A DNA stretch of 64,000 nt from Rubricoccus marinus (GCF_002257665.1 NZ_MQWB01000001.1:3793119-3857118), one strand, 5' to 3'; shown: positions 1 to 8,468, numbered from the stretch's first letter. Notes: generated by a model not told the origin, from the sequence alone. Numbers and translations are program-made.

Positions 1-749
1 ATGAGGCCCACGAGCGCGAGCGCCATCGCGACCGGGAAGATGATGGACAGCGTCTCCATGTTGAGCGGCACGCTCGGGATGGAGAAAAACGGCAGCGTCG
101 TCGGCAGCTCGCCCATGTCGCCGACGGTGCTGAGGCCTCCGCCGCCAGAGGCCACCGCGAGGATCGTGAGCCCCACAATCGCGATCAGGGGTGAGGGGAC
201 CGCTTTGGTGAGGTACGGCAGGCCGTAGATGATGGCCAGGCCGCCGGCCACGACGGCGTACATCAGCGGCCCCGTGCCGACGAAGAGCGGCAGCTGCGCC
301 ATGAAGATGAGAATGGCGAGCGCGTTGACGAACCCGGTCATGACCGGGCGCGGCACGAACTTCATGTACCGCCCCAGCTTGAACACGCCGAACAACACCT
401 GGATCGCGCCGGTCAGGATCGTTGCGGCGAAGAGGTATTGGAGGCCGTGATCGCGCACGAGCGTGATCATGACGAGCGCCATCGCGCCCGTCGCCGCCGA
501 GATCATCGCGGGCCGCCCACCCACGAACGCCGTGATCACAGCGATGGAGAACGAGGCGTAGAGGCCCACCTTCGGGTCCACGCCCGCGATGATGGAGAAC
601 GCGATGGCCTCAGGAATAAGCGCGAGGGCCACGACGACGCCCGCAAGGAGGTCGGCGCGGACGTTGCCGAACCACTGCTCCTGGAGGGTGCGGCGGCTGG
701 GCAGGGAGAGGCCGTACCGGCTGTCTCCAAAGATGGTGCTGATGTTCAA
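1..749 (-). CDS. SulP-family inorganic anion transporter, C-terminal part outside the window
   Basis: Reading leftward from a TTG codon at 749, the frame encodes the N-terminal half of a SulP (SLC26-like) membrane transporter for sulfate, bicarbonate or related anions. Diagnostic stretches are [20 protein letters not shown] (about residues 40-60), the glycine-rich [18 protein letters not shown] segment and [20 protein letters not shown], together covering several transmembrane helices. The frame is open to base 1, so the rest of the membrane domain and any STAS domain lie outside. A TGA lies three codons upstream of the TTG, so no earlier start is possible, and I see no ATG before the conserved region. 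The substrate cannot be told from sequence. The family call is secure; the start codon is less so. Confidence 0.9.
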   Translation of the reverse strand, partial: MNISTIFGDSRYGLSLPSRRTLQEQWFGNVRADLLAGVVVALALIPEAIAFSIIAGVDPKVGLYASFSIAVITAFVGGRPAMISAATGAMALVMITLVRDHGLQYLFAATILTGAIQVLFGVFKLGRYMKFVPRPVMTGFVNALAILIFMAQLPLFVGTGPLMYAVVAGGLAIIYGLPYLTKAVPSPLIAIVGLTILAVASGGGGLSTVGDMGELPTTLPFFSIPSVPLNMETLSIIFPVAMALALVGL

Positions 750-1077
750 GCGGACGGTTCAGTCAACGAGGCGGCTCGGCGCGAGCAGGCCTCTGGCGAA
801 GCAGGGAGGGCGGGTAGTGCCGCTCGACCCGAAAAGAGAAAGGACCCGAGCGACGCTGGGGTCCAAAGGGGTATCGGCGGGAGCCGCGAGAGCAGGAGGC
901 GGCAGAGCCGAATGTGCTCAACCTACGTTTCGGGGCCTCCCGCTCGCGCCTCTCGCAAGGCGGAAGCGCTTCTCTTCACTGGGTTCGGGCACGCCGGCCA
1001 CAGGCTCTTCGCGCACCGCTCCTCAAACAAGCGATGCGCGGTAGGCCTCTGGCGCCAGAGGCGTGGACGAGGCCTGC
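750..1077. other. intergenic region with one perfect 18-bp palindrome
   Basis: This 328-bp gap lies between two leftward genes. It holds a perfect GCCTCTGGCGCCAGAGGC palindrome at 1045-1062, just downstream of the PKD-OmpA lipoprotein stop, and an isolated half-site near 786. I see no convincing ORF, RNA gene or T-tailed terminator. Confidence 0.6.
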
Positions 1078-1764
1078 CTACTGCGGGCAGACGCCGGGGA
1101 CCGAATCCGCGCGCCGGGCGCGGAAGTCTCCTTGCCCTGGCGTGCCCGCGGAGTTCGCATTCGGGTCCTGCCCGAGCCCTTGCGCAGCGGCGCGCGTTCT
1201 CGCGACGCCCTGGGAGAGGTAGTAGTCCTGCACAGCATCCGCGCGTGCTTGGGAGAGGGCGGCCTGGTCGGTCTCCAGGTCATCCGTGTACGCCTGGATG
1301 GTCAGGCAGACGTTGCTGCATTGCCGGACCGACAGGGCGTTCCGGTCCAGAGCAAGGAGATCCTTCTCGTCGAGCACAGCGCTCTGGAAGGGGAAAAGGA
1401 CCTGAGCAAATTGCAGGTCCTCACAGAGAGGGTCGGACACCTCGACGGTTTCCGCGCAAGAGGCCGACCCGAGCGCGTTGATGGCGGTCACCCTCGCGGA
1501 GAAGGTCCCGGCGGCATCGTAGGTGTGCGAGACGGGGAAGGTGGTCACGTCGTCCTCGTCGCCGTCCCCCCAGTCGATGGAGACGAGAACGGGCTCCTGG
1601 GCGTCTCCGTTAAGCACCGCGTTAAAGACCACCTCATCTCCAGGCTCGATCTCGCTCTCGGAGACCGTGCATCCCGACAGGACGGGGGCCACGGCTTCCC
1701 CCGTGGTGGAGTCGCAGGCCGCGAGGCTAAGGCAGAGAGCGGCGAGGGCGAAGCGTTGGAGCAT
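1078..1764 (-). CDS. lipoprotein with PKD domain and OmpA-like C-terminal domain
   Basis: This is a 228-residue outer-envelope lipoprotein. Residues 1-17 form a signal peptide ending in the lipobox LSLAAC, so Cys17 should be lipidated. A PKD-type beta-sandwich follows at about 30-115 (SIDWGDGDEDDVTTFPVSHTYDAAG is its WGDG...HTYxxxG core), then an OmpA-like peptidoglycan-binding region from about 118. In that region the usual GHTD motif is replaced by QAYTDD, but the ALSQARADAVQDYYLSQGV helix is typical. The likely role is anchoring the envelope to peptidoglycan. The weak TD/R motif means peptidoglycan binding is inferred rather than shown. The ATG start follows a TAGGTTCT -7-like element. Confidence 0.82.
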   Translation of the reverse strand: MLQRFALAALCLSLAACDSTTGEAVAPVLSGCTVSESEIEPGDEVVFNAVLNGDAQEPVLVSIDWGDGDEDDVTTFPVSHTYDAAGTFSARVTAINALGSASCAETVEVSDPLCEDLQFAQVLFPFQSAVLDEKDLLALDRNALSVRQCSNVCLTIQAYTDDLETDQAALSQARADAVQDYYLSQGVARTRAAAQGLGQDPNANSAGTPGQGDFRARRADSVPGVCPQ

Positions 1765-1912
1765 GGCTGGGTGTCGGGTCCGGAAGGGGAGAACCTACGC
1801 GGCGCGAGATGGAGACGTTCTCCGTACACCGCTGCGAAAAGCACGGGCCTTCAACGGCGCCCGCTTTGATTCCGTGCGCGCCAGAGGCTCGGCGGGCGCA
1901 CACCGCACGCGC

Positions 1913-1920
1913 TAGCTTCT
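1913..1920 (+). promoter_or_regulatory. candidate Bacteroidota-type -7 element
   Basis: TAGCTTCT lies 21 bp upstream of the GTG start at 1942 and fits the TAnnTTTG consensus loosely. No clear -33 TTG accompanies it. Confidence 0.3.
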
Positions 1921-1941
1921 CCGTGTCCCGCCCGAAGCCCC

Positions 1942-2601
1942 GTGCGTACTCTTTTCCTCGCTGCCCTCGCTGCCCTCGCTGCCCTCGCCGTTCTCGTGCC
2001 TCTGGCGGGTTGCGCCGTTCCCTACAACGTGGGGCAAACCGCGCGCACGACTCCAAAGGGCGTCGCGGTCCCGAGCGCGACCTTCCAGTACGCCTCTCAC
2101 GACCGCCTTCGGGAACCAGGCGACGACGACAACCCCGCGTTCATGCTCAGCAACGGGGTCCGTCTGGGGCTCGACGAGCGGTCCGATATCGGGCTCCGCA
2201 TCGTCGGCGTGGGCGCAGTGGTGACCTACGGGCGGCGGCTGACAGGGATGCCTGGGACCGACGCCGGGACGACGCTTCTGGCGGGCGGAGGCATCCTGTT
2301 TGGCGGCGGCGGGCACGCGCATCTGGAAGCCAGCGTCGTGACCTCGGCGGCATCCATCGGCGAGCTCACGCCCTACGGCGGGGTGCGCGCCCAGTACCTC
2401 GGCCCCTTCGGCAACGACAACGAGAACGTGTTCGCGACCGGCGTCTTTGGCGGGATCCGGTTCGGCGAGCCCAATCTCGCGATCGCGCCGGAACTCGGCC
2501 TCTTCTACAGCCCCACGTCGGGGTTCGGTGAGAGCGACCTCGTGGTGGTGCCCAGCGTGACCGTGCGCGGATCGGGCCTCTTGCGCGCTCTAGGGCTTTA
2601 G
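1942..2601 (+). CDS. lipoprotein, putative outer-membrane beta-barrel-like protein
   Basis: A 219-residue protein starting at GTG, chosen because it begins a clean signal sequence. The signal is built on a CTCGCTGCC-type 9-bp tandem repeat that encodes LAALAALAAL, and it ends in the lipobox PLAGC at about residue 24. The mature part is rich in Gly and in alternating hydrophobic residues (VGVGAVVTYG, GGGILFGGGGHAHLEASV, FGGIRFGEP, APELGLFYSP), as expected of amphipathic beta strands. I do not recognise a named family, and its function is unknown. It stands alone on the plus strand, divergent from the upstream OmpA lipoprotein. Confidence 0.75.
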   Translation: MRTLFLAALAALAALAVLVPLAGCAVPYNVGQTARTTPKGVAVPSATFQYASHDRLREPGDDDNPAFMLSNGVRLGLDERSDIGLRIVGVGAVVTYGRRLTGMPGTDAGTTLLAGGGILFGGGGHAHLEASVVTSAASIGELTPYGGVRAQYLGPFGNDNENVFATGVFGGIRFGEPNLAIAPELGLFYSPTSGFGESDLVVVPSVTVRGSGLLRALGL

Positions 2602-2803
2602 CGCGGGCTTCGCCACGCCAGAGGCGAGCTCTCGTGCCGAGACGCCACAGCGAGGGCGCCCTTTCCCCCCGCACACGAGGCCGCCCGCGTCGGCCGTTCG
2701 GGGCTTCTGGCGCCAGAGGCCATGGATTCGCATTGCCTCTGGCGAGAGCGGATCCGCGCCTGGGTCTGCCCCTAATTTCCCGTCTCCTCCTCCTCTCTGA
2801 CTG

Positions 2804-3322
2804 ATGCCCACCTGTCCCCGCTGCGTTCTCTTCGCCCTCCTCCTTGGGGTCCTCGCGTTCAGCGGGTGCGATACCAACAACCCCGGCTCCAGCCTGACCG
2901 AGGTGCAGGGCGTTTACGCCATCACGGAGCTTTCCTTCAACCCGGATCAGCCCGAGGTCCTCGCGGATATCGACGTGCTGGCAGGCCTCCGCGCGGGGGC
3001 GACCATCGAGGTGGTCGGGGATGGCCAGGCGGTCGTGCGATTTGAGCGCATCGGCAGCGCTAGCCAGCTCGTGATCGGCACGGCGCGCGCCACCTCGCGG
3101 TTGGTCAGCGTCACGGCCCGTACGGACGCCGATGCCGGCAAGCTGGAACGCATCCTGCTGCCCGCTGCCTTCTCGCTCAACCGTGATGAGGTAAACGCCA
3201 ACCGCCTCTCGGCGAACATCGACGTCGACGGTGTGGACCTTGAGGCCTACGACCCGCAGTATGGCAGCCTCAACGATGTCAGCGGCCGCCTCACGATCAC
3301 GCTGAACCGCACGAACCCGTAA
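2804..3322 (+). CDS. hypothetical lipoprotein
   Basis: A 172-residue protein with an N-terminal hydrophobic segment and lipobox AFSGC at about residue 22, followed by the polar DTNNPGSSL linker usual in exported lipoproteins. The mature domain, about 140 residues of mixed beta character ending in SGRLTITLNRTNP, looks like a small lipocalin-like or beta-sandwich fold, but I recognise no family motif. The gene ends just before an 18-bp palindrome and a strong hairpin terminator shared with the convergent sigma-factor gene. Confidence 0.75.
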   Translation: MPTCPRCVLFALLLGVLAFSGCDTNNPGSSLTEVQGVYAITELSFNPDQPEVLADIDVLAGLRAGATIEVVGDGQAVVRFERIGSASQLVIGTARATSRLVSVTARTDADAGKLERILLPAAFSLNRDEVNANRLSANIDVDGVDLEAYDPQYGSLNDVSGRLTITLNRTNP

Positions 3323-3333
3323 TGATCCGGGCG

Positions 3334-3351
3334 GCCTCTGGCGCCAGAGGC
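3334..3351. repeat. perfect 18-bp palindrome GCCTCTGGCGCCAGAGGC
   Basis: One of the intact inverted pairs of the dispersed half-site. It lies 12 bp after a stop codon, between convergent genes and beside a conventional terminator, so here it is probably not the only terminator. Confidence 0.95.
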
Positions 3352-3379
3352 CGACGGCACCGTTTGGAGCGCATACAGA

Positions 3380-3412
3380 AACGCCCCGGTCGTGAGAAAC
3401 GGCCGGGGCGTT
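3380..3412. terminator. bidirectional hairpin terminator
   Basis: AACGCCCCGGTCG and CGGCCGGGGCGTT form a 13-bp stem with one G-U wobble around the loop TGAGAAA. It lies between the convergent lipoprotein and ECF sigma genes. Read on the minus strand, the stem is followed by TTTCTGT. Confidence 0.8.
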
Positions 3413-3437
3413 GCATGTGGGATCTCTCGCCAGAGGC

Positions 3438-4100
3438 TTAGGACTCCTCGGGGGAGTACACGTCCTTGAGGATGCCTTGGAGCTTGGTGCGGCCGCGGTT
3501 GATGCGGCTCTTGACCGTGCCCATCGGGAGGCCCGTGATCTCAGCGATCTCCTCGTAGGCGAGCTGCTGCACGTCGCGGAGGACGACGACCTCGCGGAAC
3601 TCCTCGGGGATCTGGCTCAAGGCGTCCTGGATGTGGCGGTCCTGGATGGTGCTCTCAGCGTGGGTGTCGGGCGAGAACGTCTCGTCCGGGATCTCGACCT
3701 CGTACTCCTCGTCGTCCCGGTTGGTGGACTGGAGGCTGTACACGCGGCGGCGCTTGCGCTTGCGGTACTCGCTACGTGCGAGGTTGCCCGCGATAGTGTA
3801 GAGCCAGGTCGAGAACTTGGCAATTCGGCGGTAGCTGTGCCGGTTGCGGTACACGCGGAGGAACGTCTCCTGCAGGAGATCCTCGCCCTCCTTCACATCT
3901 CCGAGGAAGCGGTAGATGTAGTTCGTCAGCGGGTCGTGGTAGCGCTTGACAAGGATGTCGAACGCTTCGACGGTGCCCATCTGGAACTGAGACATCAGAT
4001 CCTCGTCTGTCATCTCGACGAGCACGTCATGGTTGCGGCGGCCCGGCGTTTCGGGGCGGGCGGCGGCCTTGGCGAAGGTTTGCTTCTTGAGAGTGGGCAT
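3438..4100 (-). CDS. RNA polymerase sigma factor, ECF (sigma-70) family
   Basis: An ECF sigma factor of about 220 residues. Region 2 is visible in DILVKRYHDPLTNYIYRFLGD and EDLLQETFLRVYRNR with the core-binding ...FSTWLYTIAGNLA motif. Region 4 is visible in EEFREVVVLRDVQQLAYEEIAEITGLPMGTVKSRINRGR, a helix-turn-helix that would read the -35 element. I chose the ATG at 4100, which yields MPTLKKQ; the frame also stays open to a TTG at 4172, adding 24 poorly ordered residues. There is no anti-sigma gene beside it, so its control is unknown. Its TAA stop is followed directly by GCCTCTGGCG. Confidence 0.9.
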   Translation of the reverse strand: MPTLKKQTFAKAAARPETPGRRNHDVLVEMTDEDLMSQFQMGTVEAFDILVKRYHDPLTNYIYRFLGDVKEGEDLLQETFLRVYRNRHSYRRIAKFSTWLYTIAGNLARSEYRKRKRRRVYSLQSTNRDDEEYEVEIPDETFSPDTHAESTIQDRHIQDALSQIPEEFREVVVLRDVQQLAYEEIAEITGLPMGTVKSRINRGRTKLQGILKDVYSPEES

Positions 4101-4289
4101 CGAGATGGGAGCTAAGGAGAGGTGGTCGGTCCGTGCCACCGGCAAGCGTGGCAGGACTGAGTGGATGTTCAAAGGCCGTGCCCATCTGCCTGTTGTAACA
4201 GCGAACGGGGGAATGCATTAGGGGCACTGTGGCGTTTCGGAGCACGCCAGAGGCCTGCTGCGGTATGGCCGGGAGGCCTCTGGCGCGCG

Positions 4290-5312
4290 TCAACCGGGCG
4301 TAAGGCGGCGGATGAGCAAGGCGAATACAGCCTGTGGATCGCGCTGAGACCCGCCTTTGAGCTCTGCATCGGCGGCAAGGAGCGCGCCAAAGGCGGCCGG
4401 CAGGCGGGGCCCCAGGCGCCGCTCGGCGGCGATGTACTCGCGGAGGACGAACGGCGGCACGCCGACCTGTCGGGCCATCTGGTTTTCGGGCACGCCTTGT
4501 TCCCGACAAGCTGTCACCTTCCAGACTTTCTGGATGTACGCCCCGAGCAGGGCGATCATCCGAATGGCTTCTCCGCGACGGTTCGTCGCGAGGCCCATCA
4601 GCGAGAGGCCGATGCCGAGCGCGCGGGCGCGGTCGCCCCCTGCGATGGCGCTCTGGAGCTCGAAGACGTTCTCCTCGCGGCTGTGGCCCGCCGCCTGCAC
4701 GATGTCATCGCGCGTGACGCGGTCCCGGCTACCGACGTAGGTGACCAGTTTGTCCACCTCTCCGGCGACCGTCCGAAGGTCCGGGCCGGAGAGATCTGCG
4801 AGCATCTGGGCGGCGCCGCTCTCGGTGGCTTTCCCCTGCTCGCGGAAGCGGCTCTCCACCCAGCCGTGGAGCTGGCGGTCCTTGAGCGTCGCGAACTCCG
4901 AGGCGACGGCATGCTGCTTGAGCGCGCGGTACGGATGGTGCGAGAGGTTGGGCTTGGAGTTGCAGCACAGGATGACAACGGCCGTCGGGTTGGGCTGCGC
5001 GGCGTAGGCGCTGAACAACTTGTTGTCGTCCAGTTGCTCGAACCCGCGCACGATGACGACGCGCCGCTCCGCCATCATGGGGAACTGAGCGCACTGAGCC
5101 AGGACGGACTGCGCTTGCGCCTCGGGGCCGAAGATGACGTCGAGGTTGAAGTCCCGCTCGTGCGGCGCGACGAGCCCAACGGCCAGCCGCTGCAACTCGT
5201 CGATGAGGTAGCCTTCCTCGCCATAGAGGAAGTAGAGCGGCTTGACGTTGCCGCTCTGGAACGCTGTCCGCAGGTCCTCAAAAGAGGGGCCGGTGTTCTT
5301 CCCTTTAGCCAT
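4290..5312 (-). CDS. holA: DNA polymerase III subunit delta
   Basis: A 340-residue protein matching the HolA family in length and order. It starts with PLYFLYGEEGYLIDELQ (the degenerate P-loop region of the delta clamp-loader subunit). RVVIVRGFEQL and the PNPTAVVILCCNSKPN strand follow, then the domain-III helical collar with SREENVFELQSAIAGGDRARAL. Delta opens the beta sliding clamp in the clamp-loader complex. The ATG at 5312 lies only three bases from a TAGCTTCC element, suggesting a leaderless or nearly leaderless message. Confidence 0.92.
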   Translation of the reverse strand: MAKGKNTGPSFEDLRTAFQSGNVKPLYFLYGEEGYLIDELQRLAVGLVAPHERDFNLDVIFGPEAQAQSVLAQCAQFPMMAERRVVIVRGFEQLDDNKLFSAYAAQPNPTAVVILCCNSKPNLSHHPYRALKQHAVASEFATLKDRQLHGWVESRFREQGKATESGAAQMLADLSGPDLRTVAGEVDKLVTYVGSRDRVTRDDIVQAAGHSREENVFELQSAIAGGDRARALGIGLSLMGLATNRRGEAIRMIALLGAYIQKVWKVTACREQGVPENQMARQVGVPPFVLREYIAAERRLGPRLPAAFGALLAADAELKGGSQRDPQAVFALLIRRLTPG

Positions 5313-5315
5313 ACG

Positions 5316-5323
5316 GGAAGCTA
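5316..5323 (-). promoter_or_regulatory. candidate -7 element of holA
   Basis: On the minus strand TAGCTTCC is followed by CGT and then the holA ATG. If it is a true -7 element, transcription would start at or next to the start codon. A CGCCAGAGGC half-site lies immediately upstream. Confidence 0.4.
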
Positions 5324-5370
5324 CGGCCCGGCCTCTGGCGCGGTCCGCCCGTCCGGCGCGAAGACGGGAG

Positions 5371-5388
5371 GCCTCTGGCGCCAGAGGC
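5371..5388. repeat. perfect 18-bp palindrome, representative of the dispersed family
   Basis: GCCTCTGGCGCCAGAGGC. Other perfect copies between genes begin at 1045, 3334, 14224, 19780, 22603, 23852, 30504, 32014, 32523, 34940, 44945, 47075, 47992, 49162, 51558, 51832, 52277, 55038, 55868 and 60989. Perfect copies inside genes begin at 9838, 28778, 32850 and 56402. One-mismatch copies begin at 2703, 6256, 22412 and 33441. The opposite junction CGCCAGAGGCCTCTGGCG occurs near 23050, 30020, 32101, 38225, 39311, 45485, 56692 and 63821. Single half-sites are far more numerous. Confidence 0.97.
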
Positions 5389-5429
5389 CTCCCTACGCCA
5401 GAGCGGTCTCGCCCGGTTGGGCGTGCGGC

Positions 5430-6179
5430 TCAGTCCGTCGCCACGCGGAGGCCGTGGAAGGCGACCGGCACGTCCGCGACGCCGTCCACGACGAACTGCA
5501 CGCGGATGTCCTGCCCGAAGTCGGCGTCCGAGACGGAGGCGACGAGCGCGTCGCCGAGGTAGAGGCGAGCCTCCGCGCCATCGACCGCGAGGCGGACCGG
5601 GATCTCGTCGGCGCCGGCGATCTCGGGCGAGACGTACTCGCCGCCGCTGGCGCTGCCGAGCGCTAGGCCGCTCTCGCCGTCCACGATGACGTAGCTCTCG
5701 CCTGCGGGATCGCCACTCTCGCTGGCGACGGAGATCTGGATAAACGGCGTCGCGCCAGAGGCCAGGAGATCGAACTCGACGGTGAACGCGTCAGGCATCG
5801 GGCCGTCCAGGACCACGTCGAAGGCGCCGGACTCCGACGCTTCGAGGGCGCCGTCGTCGGTGAGCGCGAAGGCGCCACCCCAGACGTGGATGCCGCCGGG
5901 CAGCGTACCGGGATCGCCGCCGAGCTCGAAGACGACGGTCGCGCCGGGAGCGAAGGCGCCGCCAGAGGCCTCGGCGGTGGCGGTGCTGTCACCCATGAAG
6001 CCGTTGATGGCGGCGCTGCTGCGGCGCTCCACGTCTTTCCGCACGGCGTCCACGCCGGACTGGATGGTGGACTTGGCGGCATCGCGGGCGCGTTGCCAGA
6101 ACGACTGCGCGCTCGTAGGGGCGGCGGTCGCTACGAGAAGGACGATCAGGAGGGGGAGGGAAAAGCGGGAACGCGTCAT
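5430..6179 (-). CDS. secreted protein of unknown function, related to the OmpA protein at 33531
   Basis: A 249-residue exported protein. Residues 1-23 are a signal peptide (LPLLIVLLVATAAPTSAQS). Next comes a short alpha-helical, charged segment (FWQRARDAAKSTIQSGVDAVRKDVERR), and then a beta-rich domain resembling a LamG/concanavalin-like sandwich (TVEFDLLASGATPFIQISVAS, EIPVRLAVDGAEARLYLGD). The helical segment and beta domain recur in the same order in the protein at 33531-34940, which also carries an OmpA domain absent here. I start at the ATG at 6179; the frame is open further upstream, but that extension is arginine-rich antisense-like sequence. The function is unknown. Confidence 0.8.
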   Translation of the reverse strand: MTRSRFSLPLLIVLLVATAAPTSAQSFWQRARDAAKSTIQSGVDAVRKDVERRSSAAINGFMGDSTATAEASGGAFAPGATVVFELGGDPGTLPGGIHVWGGAFALTDDGALEASESGAFDVVLDGPMPDAFTVEFDLLASGATPFIQISVASESGDPAGESYVIVDGESGLALGSASGGEYVSPEIAGADEIPVRLAVDGAEARLYLGDALVASVSDADFGQDIRVQFVVDGVADVPVAFHGLRVATD

Positions 6180-6282
6180 GGCTAGAAAGGGGGGCTCCCC
6201 CTTTCGTGCGTCGTTCGCCCCCGAGAAGGACCATCGCCCCCCCAGAAATGCGATGGCCTCTGGCGCCAGGGGCCGCAGGCAC

Positions 6283-7167
6283 CTACCGCTCCAGCGTGGT
6301 CTCCAGCCAGCCCAGAACGTGCTCGCGGTAGGCCTCTGGCGCGAACCGGTAGAGGTCCTGGTGCGCCGCGCCAGAGGCGATCCACAGCGCTTTGGGCTCG
6401 GGCGCGTTGGCGTAGAGGCGCCGGGCCTCCTCGGGCGTGGCGTGCTCGTCTTCGGTGCCGCTGGCGACGAGCACGGGCGCGTTCGCGTCGCGGATGGCGG
6501 CCTCTGGCGCGAGGGAGTCCAGCGGGACGCCGAGGCGGAGCCGCACCTGGGAGGTGAGGACGGGTGCCAGGGGCCTGCCGATACCGCCGAGGCGCATCGT
6601 GAGCCGGTTCTCGGTCGCCTGCGCAAGCGAGCCGTAAACGGACTCGATCACGAGGGCGTCGGCGCCGAGGTCGGCCCCGGCGTAGAGCGCCGCGGCGCCG
6701 CCCATGGACTGCCCGACGACCGCCACGGGCGCGCCGGGAAGCCTCTGGCGCATCCACGCAACGGCCGCGATGGCGTCGTCCTGCTCGCGCCAGCCGAAGG
6801 TGATCTGGTCGCCAGGGCTCTCGCCGTGGGCCTGGAAATCGAAGAGGAGCACGGCATAGCCGGCGTCTCGGAACAGCCGCGCGCGCTCGGTCAGGCTGCG
6901 GCGGTCGGCGCGGACGCCGTGCATCAGCACGACGGCGCCTCTGGCGCCAGCCTCTCCGCTAGAATCCGCGGGCACGAACCACGCCGCCAAGTCGGCGCCA
7001 GAGGCGCTGGGGATACCGACCGTCTCGGCGCCGAGGTCCGCGGGCGGCGGCCCGATCTCTCGTGGGACGGGGGCCGTCAGCAAAGAGCCGAGGGCGAGCA
7101 CGCCGCTGATGCCGACGAGAAGGGCGGCGCCTACGATGAGGCTCGTGACCTTCGCCCGCCGGGTCAT
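6283..7167 (-). CDS. alpha/beta hydrolase, membrane-anchored
   Basis: A 294-residue serine hydrolase. An N-terminal hydrophobic helix (about 8-31) should anchor it in the inner membrane. The hydrolase fold follows, with oxyanion-region VVLMHGVRADRRS, nucleophile elbow GQSMGG (Ser at about 152), acid in LVASGTEDEHATP and a C-terminal catalytic His in ASGAAHQDLYRF. The order fits S9/BAAT-like or DUF-type hydrolases; the substrate is not predictable. Its ATG overlaps the stop of the upstream DinB-like gene as ATGA, so the two are probably translated together. Confidence 0.88.
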   Translation of the reverse strand: MTRRAKVTSLIVGAALLVGISGVLALGSLLTAPVPREIGPPPADLGAETVGIPSASGADLAAWFVPADSSGEAGARGAVVLMHGVRADRRSLTERARLFRDAGYAVLLFDFQAHGESPGDQITFGWREQDDAIAAVAWMRQRLPGAPVAVVGQSMGGAAALYAGADLGADALVIESVYGSLAQATENRLTMRLGGIGRPLAPVLTSQVRLRLGVPLDSLAPEAAIRDANAPVLVASGTEDEHATPEEARRLYANAPEPKALWIASGAAHQDLYRFAPEAYREHVLGWLETTLER

Positions 7168-7718
7168 CCCCGCGTGCGTTGCGAGATGTCCGCGCTGTGC
7201 AGGCGGTAGGCCAGCGTTTTCAATTCGTCCGCGTCGCGCCGCACGATGTCAAGCGCGAGGCCGTAGAGGTCCATCGTTTCGTCGCCCAGCGTGAGGGGCC
7301 GGTCCCACACCTCTGGCGCGATCTCGGCCACGCGCGCCGCCAGAGGCTGGCGCTGGGCGCGGACGTCGGCCAGAAGCTCATGGAGGTCGCGCTCGTTGGC
7401 GCCCTCGCCGAGCGCGCTCAGGTCCGGGACGGCAAACGTGGGCGCCTCTGGCGACGCGCCGGAGGCCTCGATCTGGTCCAGCCAGCCGGGGTACACGTCG
7501 CGGTCGAGCGCGGCGAGGGCCTGGAGGGTCTCTTTGACCGTCCGCTCTTCGGGGACGGGCGCCTGGTCCACGGCCCAAGCGGGCAGGTCTGCCAAAAGTG
7601 GGCCCAGCGCGGCGGCCTCGTCGGCCAGCCAGCCGAGTTGGTCCACGAGGGCAAGCCGGCGCGCTTCGAGCACGGCGGGCTCGCGCGAGGGCTCGCGGTA
7701 TCTGTCGAGGTCAACCAT
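7164..7718 (-). CDS. DinB-like four-helix protein (putative)
   Basis: A 184-residue, mostly helical protein with no signal or membrane segment. The arrangement (LVDQLGWLADEAAALGPLLADLP, then ERTVKETLQALAALDRDVYPGWLDQI, then a C-terminal DLHELLADVRAQRQPLAARV helix) resembles DinB/YfiT-type metal-dependent four-helix bundles. The usual metal-binding His triad is not evident, so enzymatic activity is doubtful. It overlaps the following hydrolase gene by 4 bp. Family assignment is tentative. Confidence 0.65.
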   Translation of the reverse strand: MVDLDRYREPSREPAVLEARRLALVDQLGWLADEAAALGPLLADLPAWAVDQAPVPEERTVKETLQALAALDRDVYPGWLDQIEASGASPEAPTFAVPDLSALGEGANERDLHELLADVRAQRQPLAARVAEIAPEVWDRPLTLGDETMDLYGLALDIVRRDADELKTLAYRLHSADISQRTRG

Positions 7719-7782
7719 GGGCCAGTGGGAATGGGCCAGGAGCCAGCGGGGGCGCTACTGGCCACTCCCCACTCGCGACTGG

Positions 7783-8445
7783 CTACGCGTCAGCGATGAC
7801 TTCCGTGTTCGGCGGCTCGTGCTCGTCGGCGCGCGCGAGGGACTCCTCCAGACCGGCCATGTAGTCCAGGCGGTTGCGGAGCGTGTGGACGTTGTTGTCC
7901 TGGCGGTGCTTCCAATCGCCAGAGGGCGCGCCGTTGCGCCGAAGCTGGAGGAAGTTGAGCCGGTCCGTGAGCCGCTCCTTGGGCACGAGGAGTTTGTCGA
8001 TGCCGAAGTGCGCCTCCTCGCGGTCCTGGAACGTGAGGTCGTACTCCTTGGACATCACGATGGCCTCCTCGGGGCAGACCTCTTCGCAGAAGCCGCAGTA
8101 GATGCACCGCAGCATGTTGATCTCGAACCACTCGGGCTCGCGCTCCTTGATGTCGTCGGTGACCTCGTGAGCCTGCATCGAGATCGCCAGGGGCGGGCAC
8201 GAGCGGGCGCAGAGGCCGCAGGCCACGCAACGCGGGCGGCCCTGCTCCTCCACGAGGACGGGGCGGCCACGGTAGCTATCCGGCGGGTACCACTGCTCCT
8301 CCGGGTACTGGAAGGAGTAGCTCTCCAGCTTCATCTTGGAAGCGGAGTAGCCGAGGCCCTTAAAGATCTCCGGGAGGTAGAGGCGCTCCCAGAAGTTGAG
8401 CTTGCGCTCATCGGGCGTGGATTTGTCGACGAACTGGCCGGGCAT
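7783..8445 (-). CDS. nuoI: NADH-quinone oxidoreductase subunit I
   Basis: A 220-residue protein carrying two 4Fe-4S cluster motifs: C73-V-A-C76-G-L-C79-A-R-S-C83-P and C114-I-Y-C117-G-F-C120-E-E-V-C124-P. These are the N6a/N6b ligands of respiratory complex I, flanked by NuoI features ([21 protein letters not shown] and [17 protein letters not shown]). It passes electrons in the peripheral arm towards quinone. No other nuo gene is next to it, so the complex I genes are scattered, or this is a lone copy. A TAGCTTTC element lies 23 bp upstream of the ATG. Confidence 0.93.
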   Translation of the reverse strand: MPGQFVDKSTPDERKLNFWERLYLPEIFKGLGYSASKMKLESYSFQYPEEQWYPPDSYRGRPVLVEEQGRPRCVACGLCARSCPPLAISMQAHEVTDDIKEREPEWFEINMLRCIYCGFCEEVCPEEAIVMSKEYDLTFQDREEAHFGIDKLLVPKERLTDRLNFLQLRRNGAPSGDWKHRQDNNVHTLRNRLDYMAGLEESLARADEHEPPNTEVIADA

Positions 8446-8468
8446 GGACGGTGGTTTCGGTCTCGGGT

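Noticed and set aside
1045-1062. The 18-bp palindrome as an ordinary rho-independent terminator
   Set aside because: It has no T tract at most sites, occurs inside genes, and occurs upstream as well as downstream of genes, so termination cannot be its only role.
438-1481. Rightward open frame of about 350 codons at the left end
   Set aside because: It runs antisense to the SulP N-terminus and the PKD-OmpA lipoprotein, both of which have family motifs.
4101-4172. Longer ECF sigma factor starting at TTG 4172
   Set aside because: The extra 24 residues lack family similarity and the ATG at 4100 starts a normal-length protein; kept only as an alternative.
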